In this document: piece after piece, positions 1 through 10,518 of the stretch
Position numbering within the stretch: the first letter of the stretch is position 1
Layout of the letters: each line of letters begins with the position of its first letter
Origin: an uncultured Sphingomonas sp.
Lineage (GTDB): Bacteria > Pseudomonadota > Alphaproteobacteria > Sphingomonadales > Sphingomonadaceae
DNA length: 64,000 nt
NCBI RefSeq assembly: GCF_913774285.1
Contig: NZ_CAJYHX010000001.1
Span: forward strand, 22,625-86,624
Direction of reading: 5' to 3'
The notes under the pieces: generated by a model
Told to the model about the DNA's origin: nothing
Seen by the model: the letters and a program-made list of their open reading frames with translations, nothing else
The model's database searches: none
Program-made: the position numbers and the translations under genes

Positions 1-239
1 CCCAGATCGTCCGGATCCAGCGCCTGGAACCCGACATTGATGTGGATCGTGGCGTTGTTGGTGAGAACCGACTCCCAATAGCTGGCCGCGATCCTGAACG
101 CCCTGTCGGCAGGTGATCCCGTTACTCCGCCGATATCGTGCAACACGATGTGAGTCTGTGCCGAGGCCGCTTGCGGTCCCAAAAACGCCAACAGCGCCAC
201 TGCGCCGCAAACGAGCAGCCGTATCTTCCCAACAAGCAT
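1..239 (-). CDS. Secreted metalloprotease paralogue, N-terminal fragment cut by the window edge
   Basis: About 79 codons read from an ATG at 237-239 leftwards off the window. The start is preceded by a GGGGAG-type ribosome binding site. The translation opens with a signal peptide ending in an ASA-type site near residue 27, followed by a segment that matches the neighbouring metalloprotease (435-1619) almost position for position: both contain HIVLHDIGG/KIVLNDIGG-like residues, then GSPA and FRIAASYWESVLT. It is therefore a tandem paralogue of that gene. The zinc-binding region and any sorting tail lie outside the window, so catalytic competence cannot be judged. Because the right edge is a contig end, this break may also be one, perhaps caused by the duplication. 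Confidence 0.8.
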   Translation of the reverse strand, partial: MLVGKIRLLVCGAVALLAFLGPQAASAQTHIVLHDIGGVTGSPADRAFRIAASYWESVLTNNATIHINVGFQALDPDDL

Positions 240-383
240 CGGAGCTCTCTCCCCACGTCGGTTTATCGCGGTTCGGTCGGGCGCGCTTTGACCGGCGGCT
301 AGTTTGCCTTGCGAGAAGGACGATGGGGAAGCGAAGCTAGGTGCGAAATGGACGGACTGGCCCGGGTGAGGCCGTCCGCGAAA

Positions 384-411
384 CGGCCCCGCTTTTGGAA
401 AAGCGAGGCCG
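384..411 (-). terminator. Hairpin downstream of the metalloprotease gene
   Basis: An interrupted stem (CGGCC, one mismatch, CGCTTTT, pairing with AAAAGCG, mismatch, GGCCG) lies 23 bases past the stop codon at 435-437. On the minus strand it is followed by only three T residues, so it is a weak rho-independent terminator candidate. Confidence 0.45.
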
Positions 412-434
412 TCCAGAGAAGTATCGTAAGAGTT

Positions 435-1619
435 TCAGGCGAGCTTGATCCGTCCCGTGCGGTTGCGATAGCGCATCGCGCCGCCGATCGCGCCGAAGCC
501 GAGGATCAGCATCGTCCAGCTTTCCGGCTCCGGCACCGCGCCGCCGGCGGCGATCCAGGCCTGCGCCACGTCCTTGGTGGTGAACTTGTAGCCGCCGTTC
601 GCCAGCACATCGACGTTCACGTTCCAGCCGATCGCGTCGAGCAGTGCGAGATCGGCCGAGGTGACCACGTCCATCTGCCCGCCGCAGGTGTACGGGTTCA
701 TCACGCCGACATAGCCGCTGCAGGTATTGTTCGCCTTCCAGTGCGAAGCCTGCCAGCCATCGCCGTTATTCTCGCCGGTCGAGAAATAATCCTTGCCCTG
801 GAACACGGTCTTGCCGCCGTCGATCGAGAAATAGGAGGGTTGGTCAAACGCCCAGTTCAGCTTGCCGTCACCGCTGTAGCGGAAGAAATCGGCGGCATAG
901 GCCCACCAGTAATTGTCGGTCTTGAAGCCCGAGCCGGCCGAATAGTCGAAATCGTCCGCACCGCTGAGGAAGCCCAGCGCATGGCCCATTTCGTGGATGG
1001 CCACGCCGATGAAGTCGGCCGTGCCGGCCTTGATGCCGTCATTGGGATTGAAATCGAAGGCGAAGTCGCTCGAGAACTGGATGACCGCGTCCACGGTCGC
1101 GGCGGTGGCGCCGAGCGCCTGGGCGTTGGCGGTGCTGAGCGCCATGGTGTTGCTGATCGGCTTGCCGTCCGGCGTCAGGCGCGTGCCGCTGGTGGCGATG
1201 CCGTCGAGCGTCGCGGGCTTGGCATAAGCGGGCACGATCGCCGAGACGCTGCCGGTGGCGCTCAGCGGCGCGAGATGCGAGAGCACGCTCGCGTCGAGCG
1301 CCGACGCGCCGTTGATGGCGAGCGCGTCGTAATAGCTGCTCGTCGAGATGTTGGTCAGCAGGTTGCTGTTGGTCCCGCCGAGGATGTTCCCACCGAGATG
1401 CGCGAAGCCGACGTCGAAGTGCAGCGTCACGTTGCTGGTGAGGACGCTTTCCCAGTAGCTCGCGGCGATCCTGAAGCCGAGTTCTGCCGGCGAACCCTTC
1501 ACGCCGCCAATGTCGTTGAGCACGATCTTCGTCTGTGCCGCCGCAGGTGCCGCGGCAGTAATCGCCAGCCCGAATGCCGTGGCAGTCGCGAGCAGCGCCT
1601 TCATCTTCGTCGTCTTCAT
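435..1619 (-). CDS. Secreted zinc metalloprotease with PEP-CTERM-type sorting tail
   Basis: A 394-residue protein predicted to be exported and then anchored or processed at the envelope. A Sec signal peptide ends at about residue 29 (AAAPAAAQ). The zinc motif HExxHxxGF is visible at 209-217 (HEMGHALGF), which marks a metzincin-like peptidase. The C-terminus carries PEPESW at about 363-368, then a hydrophobic stretch and a basic end (RYRNR), the layout of PEPxxWA-type exosortase substrates. ATG at 1619 is chosen because the signal peptide begins there; an in-frame start 12 codons upstream would add a polar extension. A close paralogue starts just downstream (1-239). The substrate is unknown. 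Overall architecture resembles the NF038122-type metalloproteases of sphingomonads, recalled and not searched. Confidence 0.85.
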   Translation of the reverse strand: MKTTKMKALLATATAFGLAITAAAPAAAQTKIVLNDIGGVKGSPAELGFRIAASYWESVLTSNVTLHFDVGFAHLGGNILGGTNSNLLTNISTSSYYDALAINGASALDASVLSHLAPLSATGSVSAIVPAYAKPATLDGIATSGTRLTPDGKPISNTMALSTANAQALGATAATVDAVIQFSSDFAFDFNPNDGIKAGTADFIGVAIHEMGHALGFLSGADDFDYSAGSGFKTDNYWWAYAADFFRYSGDGKLNWAFDQPSYFSIDGGKTVFQGKDYFSTGENNGDGWQASHWKANNTCSGYVGVMNPYTCGGQMDVVTSADLALLDAIGWNVNVDVLANGGYKFTTKDVAQAWIAAGGAVPEPESWTMLILGFGAIGGAMRYRNRTGRIKLA

Positions 1620-1747
1620 CCGAACCCCCATTTTGGTCGATGACTTCGATCGCACCGAATCCCGGTTTACCGATCGTTAACCAAGGTGATGGAGCCGACG
1701 GCATGGGGTCAAGCAAGAAATGTTACGATTTTTTGTTTTGGTGAAAC

Positions 1748-1787
1748 CTTGTGTCACAAGTTCATCACATATCTTCACGTTGGTGAA
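1748..1787. promoter_or_regulatory. Two dyad-symmetric motifs upstream of the metalloprotease
   Basis: A perfect 6-1-6 palindrome, CTTGTG T CACAAG, occupies 1748-1760, and a second dyad, TTCAC-N4-GTGAA, occupies 1774-1787. Both lie 130-170 bases upstream of the metalloprotease start and between it and the acnA terminator. Paired dyads at this distance suit a regulator binding site. No sigma-54 GG-N10-GC element was found between them and the start codon, so the regulator is unknown. Confidence 0.35.
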
Positions 1788-1802
1788 TACTTCGAGCAGG
1801 CA

Positions 1803-1843
1803 TAAAAAACCGGCGCCCTCCCTGCGGAGGACGCCGGCCTTTT
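1803..1843 (-). terminator. Rho-independent terminator of acnA
   Basis: A near-perfect stem (CCGGCG and CCTCC pairing with GGAGG and CGCCGG, one mismatch, four-base loop) at 1810-1837 is followed on the minus strand by six T residues. It begins about 20 bases after the acnA stop codon. A shorter T run on the other side could let it act weakly in both directions. Confidence 0.85.
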
Positions 1844-1858
1844 GCTTGTAGCGACGGA

Positions 1859-4534
<2,676 letters not shown>

Positions 4535-4903
4535 GAGGCGCGGGGTCCTTTCCCTAATTAGGTCCGCCGGGCGCTCGGTGGACGCAGCCCATTATAGGCC
4601 ACGCGGGCGCACCGCCGGGGTGCTGCGAATGCGAAGATTCGCGAGGGGCCTTAGCGCGGTGTTGCGGGGAGGGAAAGGGGACGTTGGCAGGGGAATAGGT
4701 GGTGGTAGCGGTAACCGCCTTCGGCGATAGATTAAACAGTGCATGGTCGCTCTGCATGCCAACAGCGCCCCCTCCAAAGTGCGCGCAAGCTAGAAAAGCG
4801 TATTGGAGGGCAGAAAACGCCTTGCCTGCAAAAATAGGGTAATGATATTGACCGAATAATACGAATATTCAGAGCGACGAAAACTCCTTCGGGGACAGGT
4901 TGA
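4535..4903. other. Divergent intergenic region between acnA and a lipoprotein gene
   Basis: No gene or structured RNA was recognised here. It should hold both divergent promoters. Its right half is noticeably more AT-rich than the coding DNA. Two symmetric elements stand out: a 9-base inverted repeat (CCCTCCAA/TTGGAGGG type, arms near 4769-4777 and 4802-4810), and a GAATA-N7-TATTC dyad at 4854-4870 next to a TTGACC -35-like hexamer at 4849-4854. These are observations only; no regulator can be named. Confidence 0.4.
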
Positions 4904-5944
4904 ATGCGAGTCAAGGCGAGTGCGATTGTCGGTTTGAGTATTCTCGTCGGCGCTTGCAGCGGTGGTGGCGACGGCGCGTCCTCGCCGGTTGTGATCGCAC
5001 CCACCCCCACGCCGGTACCGAGTCCGACGCCATCACCAACGCCCACGCCGACCCCAACGCCAAGCAGTGGCGGGTCGCTAATCAACCTGGTCGCCAGCCA
5101 AATCTTTGTGACGACCAGTGCGGGTCTTCAGTCGCCGTTGAATCGCCCCGGCCGTGTCAGCGGGTCGACGAACCGGACCGGGCCGACGTCCGGCGCGCTC
5201 TTCCGGTATGACAGCGCGACCCGCGGCTATTTCTACGACGTTGGAAACCCCTTGATGGGGCTCGCCTTCGAAGCGGGCTTCCTGCCCCGCGACGTCGTTG
5301 CTTCGCAATCGGATGCGCGAACCACCTATTATGATGCGCCCAGAGATCCGCTTGCTCCTCCCGGAACACCTCCGCGCAATCTGTTGACGCTATTCAATGT
5401 TGGATCGGCGAACGATCTATTAGCGCTTGTTTATTCTAGCTTCGGCCTGGCAGACTTTACATATACCGACGGCTCACTGACCGGACATGATTATCGCGCC
5501 TTTGCCTATTATGGGGTGACGACACCCGATACCGGCGTTCCTAGAACCGGTACATCGACCTTTACGGGTCGCGTCATCGGGCAGGCCAACCCTTCCGTCA
5601 CCGATTTGGCGCCGCGATATGCTGTCACCGGCACGATCCAGGTGACGATCAACTGGGCAACCCGCACCTTCAGCGGGAGCGTCACCTTGGTGGGCAATGA
5701 CGGCATCAACAGCAATGTTGCACTGGGGACGCAGTCGATTGTCCAGGATGGGACGCCGGCCGCATTGGGGCGCTTTACCGGGACCTTTCCCGGCAATGGA
5801 TCGCCGGCGGGGTTCCTGGGACTGCTCGCCGGCCCCGCAGCGGAAGAGCTGTCGGGCAGCCTGATGACGAGCACTTCCGTGACCACATCCGCGGGTAATG
5901 TGGCCGGGATCGACATCGTGGCATCGTTCGGCAGTCGCCGATAA
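4904..5944 (+). CDS. Lipoprotein with Pro/Thr linker and Tbp-like C-terminal region
   Basis: A 346-residue predicted outer-membrane lipoprotein. The lipobox LVGAC puts the lipidated cysteine at residue 18. A low-complexity Pro-Thr-Ser tract spans roughly residues 33-54 and would lift the domain off the membrane. The remainder is Gly/Thr/Ser-rich beta-type sequence. Its end (FSGSVTL, then GRFTGTFPGNG, then AGPAAEELSGSL) resembles the barrel of transferrin-binding-protein-like solute binding proteins, in which a GxFxGxxAxElsG pattern recurs. That family assignment rests on this short pattern and the lipoprotein context, and the ligand is unknown. A GGGGACAGG ribosome binding site precedes the ATG. 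The gene stands alone. Confidence 0.7.
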   Translation: MRVKASAIVGLSILVGACSGGGDGASSPVVIAPTPTPVPSPTPSPTPTPTPTPSSGGSLINLVASQIFVTTSAGLQSPLNRPGRVSGSTNRTGPTSGALFRYDSATRGYFYDVGNPLMGLAFEAGFLPRDVVASQSDARTTYYDAPRDPLAPPGTPPRNLLTLFNVGSANDLLALVYSSFGLADFTYTDGSLTGHDYRAFAYYGVTTPDTGVPRTGTSTFTGRVIGQANPSVTDLAPRYAVTGTIQVTINWATRTFSGSVTLVGNDGINSNVALGTQSIVQDGTPAALGRFTGTFPGNGSPAGFLGLLAGPAAEELSGSLMTSTSVTTSAGNVAGIDIVASFGSRR

Positions 5945-6086
5945 ACGGCAACACGCCTCCGGGCTAAGCCGTTCAATGCAGGCCGTTCGGCGAGCGTGGC
6001 CGGCGCGCTCTTTATGCGGTCGCGCCTTGGCGACGTTCAGCCTCGCCCCCATTGCCGTTTCCCGCCCCGCTGCTAGCGTCGCGCCC

Positions 6087-6851
6087 ATGACCGAAGGCAT
6101 GACCTATGGGCGGTACCTCGCCCTCGACCAGCTGCTCGCCGCCCAGCATCCGCTGTCGGACCGGCATGACGAGCTGCTGTTCATCATCATCCACCAGACC
6201 AAGGAGCTGTGGCTCAAGCAGATCCTCGCCGAACTGCACCTCGCCAAGGGGCTGGTGCGCGACGGCAAGCTGATCGAGGCCTATAAGGGCCTGGCGCGGG
6301 TGAGCCGCATCCAGGCGGTGATGACGCTGAGCTGGGACGTGCTCGCGACGATGACGCCCAGCGACTATACCCGCTTCCGCTCGGTGCTCGGCGGCAGCTC
6401 GGGCTTCCAATCGGACCAGTTCCGCGCCGTCGAAACGATGCTGGGGCTGCGCGGCGGCGGGGTGCCGGGGCCGCTGACCAATGAGGCTGCCGCGCTGCCC
6501 AGCCTCTGGGACGATGCCAATGCCGCGCTCGCCGCCGCCGGGTTCGACCTGCCCGAGATCGTATTGCACCGCGACTGGCCGACGCCCTATCAGCCGAACG
6601 ACGCCGTCCGCGCCGCCTGGGGCCAGGTGTACCGCGACACCAATCGCTACTGGGACCTCTACCAGCTCGCCGAGAAGCTGGTCGACATCGACGATGCGAT
6701 GGCGACGTGGCGGCACAAGCATGTCCTCACCGTCAGCCGGGTGATCGGCGGCAAGCCGGGGACCGGGGGCACGCCGGGCGTGAGCTATCTCGAATCGACG
6801 CTCGCCAAGCGCGCCTTCCCCGAACTCTGGTCGCTCCGGACCGACCTGTGA
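6087..6851 (+). CDS. kynA: Tryptophan 2,3-dioxygenase
   Basis: Haem dioxygenase that opens the indole ring of L-tryptophan to give N-formylkynurenine, the first step of the kynurenine route. The 254-residue product fits the family. Visible signatures are the distal-site HQTKELWLK (His36), FRSVLGGSSGFQS around Arg98, and the C-terminal HVLTVSRVIGGKPGTGGTPG in which His212 aligns with the proximal haem ligand. ATG at 6087 is chosen because the conserved region starts there; the open frame extends further upstream without family similarity. The next gene starts inside its stop codon (GTGA overlap), so the two are translationally coupled. Confidence 0.96.
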   Translation: MTEGMTYGRYLALDQLLAAQHPLSDRHDELLFIIIHQTKELWLKQILAELHLAKGLVRDGKLIEAYKGLARVSRIQAVMTLSWDVLATMTPSDYTRFRSVLGGSSGFQSDQFRAVETMLGLRGGGVPGPLTNEAAALPSLWDDANAALAAAGFDLPEIVLHRDWPTPYQPNDAVRAAWGQVYRDTNRYWDLYQLAEKLVDIDDAMATWRHKHVLTVSRVIGGKPGTGGTPGVSYLESTLAKRAFPELWSLRTDL

Positions 6852-7972
6852 GCAGCTTCAAGCACCTGTTCCAGCGGTCGCTGGCCGCGGCGCCCGACCG
6901 GCTGCACTTCGCCGCGCACAGCCATCACCTCTGGCCCGACGCCTCGTGGCTCGGCCAGCAGGCGGCGTGGGACGATGCCGCCCGGCTCGCCGACCGCAAA
7001 TGGGGCCGGGTGATGGACGAAATCTGGCCCGCCGCCCAAGCCCATGTCGCCGCCGAGCTGCACCTGCCCGATCCGTCGACGGTGGTGTTCGCGTCCAACA
7101 CCCACGAGCTGCTGCTGCGGATCGTCTCCGCCATGGCGCCGCGCCGGCCACTGCGCATCCTCGCCACCGACGGCGAGTTCCACAGCTTCCGCCGCCAATC
7201 GCTGCGCTGGGAGGAGGCGGGCACGGCGGTGGTCACGCGGGTACCGATGGGCGAGATCGTCGCCACCGCCCGCAACGGCGACTTCGATCTGATCGTGGCG
7301 AGCCATGTCCAGTTCGGCACCGGCCATATCTTCGACGGCGTCGCCGATCTCGCCGCGGTGGCGCAGCCCGAGGGGCCGTGGGTGCTGATCGACGGCTATC
7401 ACGGCTTCATGGCCGTCGAGACCGACCTGTCGGCGGTGGCGGACCGCGTGTTCTACGTCGCGGGCGGGTACAAATATGCGATGGCGGGCGAAGGCGTCGG
7501 CTTCCTCCACGCGCCCCCGGGCTTCGGGCCGCGGCCGGAGATCACCGGCTGGTATGCCGAGTTCGAAGACCTCGCGCTGCCGCCGGGCCGAATCGCCTAT
7601 GCGCCCGACGCGCGGCGCTTCCTCGGCGCGACCTTCGATCCGTCGGGGCTCTACCGCTTCGTCGCGGTACGCGAGATGCTGGCGCGCGAGGGGCTGACGA
7701 CGGCGGCGATCAACGCCCATGTCGCGCCGCTGCGGGCACAGTTGCTGGCCGACTTCCCCCTCGACGCCGAGCGGATCAACCCCGCCGCACCAGATGCCCC
7801 CCAAGCCCGCTTCGTCGCGTTGCGCAGCCCGCACGCGGCGGACTGGCAGAAGGCGCTGCTCGAAGACGAGATCGTCACCGACGTACGCGGCGACGTGCTG
7901 CGGATCGGGCTGGGCCTCTACCAGGATGCGCGCGACGTGGCGCGGCTGCGCGAGGCGCTCGCCGCGCTTTGA
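6848..7972 (+). CDS. Class V aminotransferase-fold PLP enzyme, kynureninase-like
   Basis: A 374-residue fold-type I PLP enzyme. The likely Schiff-base lysine sits in GGYKYAMAGEGVGF, and IDGYHGF supplies the upstream aspartate that contacts the PLP ring nitrogen. GTG at 6848 overlaps the kynA stop by four bases, which sets the start and implies coupled expression. The position makes cleavage of kynurenine to anthranilate and alanine the obvious proposal. However, the active-site lysine region does not read like textbook kynureninases (GCTYKYLNGGPG type), so a related activity, such as another desulfurase- or kynureninase-class reaction, remains possible. No formamidase gene lies next to it. 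Confidence 0.75.
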   Translation: MSSFKHLFQRSLAAAPDRLHFAAHSHHLWPDASWLGQQAAWDDAARLADRKWGRVMDEIWPAAQAHVAAELHLPDPSTVVFASNTHELLLRIVSAMAPRRPLRILATDGEFHSFRRQSLRWEEAGTAVVTRVPMGEIVATARNGDFDLIVASHVQFGTGHIFDGVADLAAVAQPEGPWVLIDGYHGFMAVETDLSAVADRVFYVAGGYKYAMAGEGVGFLHAPPGFGPRPEITGWYAEFEDLALPPGRIAYAPDARRFLGATFDPSGLYRFVAVREMLAREGLTTAAINAHVAPLRAQLLADFPLDAERINPAAPDAPQARFVALRSPHAADWQKALLEDEIVTDVRGDVLRIGLGLYQDARDVARLREALAAL

Positions 7973-8407
7973 TCAGGCGGCGGCGAGCGGCGCGAGGCCG
8001 AGGCGGCGGATCTCGATCGCCGGACAGCGGTCCATCACCACCTTGAGCCCGGCGGCCTCGGCGCGCGCGGCGGCTTCGTGGTCGATCACGTCGAGCTGCA
8101 TCCACACCGACCGGGCACCCGCCGCGATCGCCGCGTCGACAACCGCGCCGGCATCCGCCGACTTGCGGAAGATGTCGACCATGTCGATCGGCACGCCGAT
8201 CTGGTCGAGCTCACGGAAGACGAATTCGCCATGGATGTGCTCGCCCGTAATGCGCGGGTTGACCGGGATCACGCGATAGCCGTGGCGCTGCAACAGCAAC
8301 ATCACGCCATTGCTGGGTCGATTGGGACGATCGGACGCGCCGACCATCGCAATGGTGCGCGTTTCCTCGAGCAGAGCGCGGATGTCTTCGTCACGCGTAA
8401 GCGGCAT
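7973..8407 (-). CDS. CoA-binding protein of the YccU type
   Basis: A 144-residue Rossmann-fold protein of the CoA_binding_2 family. The nucleotide-binding start is TIAMVGASDRPNRPS, and the later VWMQLDVID plus DRCPAIE segments are typical of these stand-alone domains. The biochemical role of the family is not established. Its stop codon abuts that of the PLP enzyme gene (TGA directly followed by TCA), a fully convergent junction with no space for a separate terminator. It lies 3 bases downstream of the Mrp gene's stop codon and may be co-transcribed with it. Confidence 0.85.
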   Translation of the reverse strand: MPLTRDEDIRALLEETRTIAMVGASDRPNRPSNGVMLLLQRHGYRVIPVNPRITGEHIHGEFVFRELDQIGVPIDMVDIFRKSADAGAVVDAAIAAGARSVWMQLDVIDHEAAARAEAAGLKVVMDRCPAIEIRRLGLAPLAAA

Positions 8408-8410
8408 GCA

Positions 8411-9367
8411 TCACCTCTTTAGCCAATCATAGACCGAATCGGCGAGCGTTACAAAGGATCCGGTAGAGTCCGTATCGCCGGCAGCGGGGGGCGTGCCTGC
8501 ATCCGAAGCGGCGCGGATTTCCATCGCCAGCGGGATGCGGGCGAGGAACGGGATACCGAGCGCCCCCGCCGCCTTCTCCGCGCCGCCGCTGCCGAACGGA
8601 TCGGAGACGCCGCCGCAATGCGGGCAGCAATAGCCGGCCATGTTCTCGACGAGGCCCACGATCGGCACCCCGGCCTTGTTGAACAGGTCGACCGCGCGGG
8701 TCGCGTCGATCAGCGCGAGGTCCTGCGGGGTGGAGACGATCACCGCGCCCGCCGGCTTGTGCTTCTGGATCATCGTCAGCTGGACGTCGCCGGTGCCGGG
8801 CGGCAGGTCGAGCACGAGCAGCTCGGTATCGCCCCAATCGGCATCGACCATCTGGCCGAGCGCCCCGCCCGCCATCGGCCCGCGCCAGGCGATCGCCTGC
8901 CCCTCGGCGACGAGCCCGCCCATCGACAGCATCTTGAGCCCGAACGGCGTCTGAATCGGCAGCAATACTTTGTCACGCGCCTGCGGCTTCACGCCCTCGA
9001 CGCCCAGCAACTTGGGCTGCGAGGGGCCGTAGATATCGGCATCGACCAGCCCGACCTTGAGCCCCCGCCGGGCGAGCGCGATCGCGAGATTGGCGGCGAC
9101 GGTCGACTTGCCCACCCCGCCCTTGCCGCTGGCGACGGCGAGGATGCGGCGGGTGCGGCGCTCGCTGGTGAGGAGCACGCGCACTTCCGCCACCCCCGGC
9201 AGCGCGGCGGCGGCATCGCGCACTTCGGCTTCGAGCGCGTCGCGGGTCTCGGGCGCGAGGCCGGTCACGTCGAGCACGACATTGGCGCGGCCGCCTTCGA
9301 GGCGCACGGTGGCGCGGCCGGCGGAAACGGGGGCGAGGGCGGCGGAAAGGTCCTGCGGGTCAGTCAT
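8411..9367 (-). CDS. apbC: Mrp/ApbC-type Fe-S cluster carrier ATPase
   Basis: A 318-residue cytoplasmic P-loop ATPase of the Mrp/NBP35 family that holds and transfers Fe-S clusters. The N-terminal domain (about residues 1-85) is of the MIP18/DUF59 type. It is followed by the deviant Walker A SGKGGVGKST and by DADIYGPSQP. The cluster-binding CxxC appears as YCCPHCGG. ATG at 9367 is preferred because upstream in-frame codons carry no family similarity. It is divergent from hflK across a 71-base gap, a common alphaproteobacterial arrangement. Confidence 0.93.
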   Translation of the reverse strand: MTDPQDLSAALAPVSAGRATVRLEGGRANVVLDVTGLAPETRDALEAEVRDAAAALPGVAEVRVLLTSERRTRRILAVASGKGGVGKSTVAANLAIALARRGLKVGLVDADIYGPSQPKLLGVEGVKPQARDKVLLPIQTPFGLKMLSMGGLVAEGQAIAWRGPMAGGALGQMVDADWGDTELLVLDLPPGTGDVQLTMIQKHKPAGAVIVSTPQDLALIDATRAVDLFNKAGVPIVGLVENMAGYCCPHCGGVSDPFGSGGAEKAAGALGIPFLARIPLAMEIRAASDAGTPPAAGDTDSTGSFVTLADSVYDWLKR

Positions 9368-9438
9368 CCCGCGGCACATAGGTACACAATCGTCCGACGC
9401 CACTGTAAATCCGCGTCGCCCTGCTTATAAAGGTCGGC

Positions 9439-10518
9439 ATGGTGAATAGTTCTGGCCGTGACGCGCTGTCCGGCACCTTCCACAACGAGCCGCCGAAAAG
9501 CCCCTGGGGCGGCGGCTCGGACAAGGATGACGGCAATGGCGGGGGCCCGCGCAACCCGTGGTCCGTCCCGCCCGAGGGCCGGCGTGCCCGCGCCGGTTCG
9601 CCCAGCGCGCTCGACGAGCTGTGGCGGCGGGCGCGGAGCGGCGGCGGCGGCGGCCTGCCCGGCGTGCCCACCGGCGCGCGGCTCTGGCTGCTGATCCTCG
9701 CCGGCCTGCTGGCGGTTTGGGTGCTCTACACCTCGATCCATCCGATCGGGCCGCGCGAGAAAGGTGTCGTCACCTTCCTCGGCCGCTATTCGGGGACGCT
9801 CGATCCGGGCATCCAGTTCACCCTGCCCGCCCCCTTCCAGCTGGTCGACGTGGTCGATGTCGGTAACATCCGCACCGAGAATTTCCCCAACAGCGGCGAG
9901 AATCTGATGCTGACCGGCGACCAGAACATCGTCGATCTCGCCTATTCGGTCCGCTGGGACGTGCGCAGCGCCTCGGCCTATGTGTTCCAGATCGCCGATC
10001 CGCGCGAGACGGTGCGCGCCACGGCGGAGAGCGCGATGCGCGCGGTGATCGCCAACACCACGCTCAACGAGGCCATCGGCGAGGGCCGCTCGAAGATCGA
10101 GGCCGAGGCCCAGGTCGCGATGCAGAAGATCCTCGACGAATATGGCGCGGGCATCCGCATCCAGGGCGTCGCGATCCAGAAGGCCGCCGCGCCCGCGCAG
10201 GTCGACGACGACTTCAAGGCCGTCACCGCCGCGCAGCAGGAAGCCGAATCGAACCGCAACAACGCCAATGCCTATGCCCAGCGCGTGATCGCCGCGTCGC
10301 AGGGCGAGGCGGCCGAGTTCGACAAGATCTACGAACAGTACAAGCTGGCGCCCGAAGTGACCAAGCGCCGGCTCTATTACGAAACCATGGAGGCCGTGCT
10401 GGCCAACACCAACAAGACGATCGTCGAGGCTCCGGGCGTGAACAGCTACCTGCCGCTGCCGGCGCTGCGGCGGGGCACGGCGCCTGCCGATGCGCAGACC
10501 TCGGGAGGCGCCAAGTGA
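9439..10518 (+). CDS. hflK: Membrane protease regulator subunit HflK
   Basis: SPFH/Band 7 protein that forms with HflC the periplasm-facing cage around FtsH and modulates membrane protein turnover. The 359-residue product has a Gly/Pro-rich cytoplasmic N-terminus, one transmembrane helix near residues 78-97 (LWLLILAGLLAVWVLY), a Band 7 domain beginning at about residue 100, and a coiled-coil Ala/Glu-rich segment (EAESNRNNANAYAQRV). The stop codon overlaps the hflC start (TGATG). The hflK-hflC-degP order is typical of the group. Confidence 0.96.
   Translation: MVNSSGRDALSGTFHNEPPKSPWGGGSDKDDGNGGGPRNPWSVPPEGRRARAGSPSALDELWRRARSGGGGGLPGVPTGARLWLLILAGLLAVWVLYTSIHPIGPREKGVVTFLGRYSGTLDPGIQFTLPAPFQLVDVVDVGNIRTENFPNSGENLMLTGDQNIVDLAYSVRWDVRSASAYVFQIADPRETVRATAESAMRAVIANTTLNEAIGEGRSKIEAEAQVAMQKILDEYGAGIRIQGVAIQKAAAPAQVDDDFKAVTAAQQEAESNRNNANAYAQRVIAASQGEAAEFDKIYEQYKLAPEVTKRRLYYETMEAVLANTNKTIVEAPGVNSYLPLPALRRGTAPADAQTSGGAK

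Noticed and set aside
309..1643. Long plus-strand open frame opposite the metalloprotease
   Set aside because: Its translation is Arg/Ala/His-rich without motifs. It is the antisense shadow of a gene with a signal peptide, a zinc motif and a sorting tail.
4952..5075. Tandem DNA repeat in the Pro/Thr-coding tract
   Set aside because: The unit is degenerate and short, and is explained by the spacer region of the lipoprotein.
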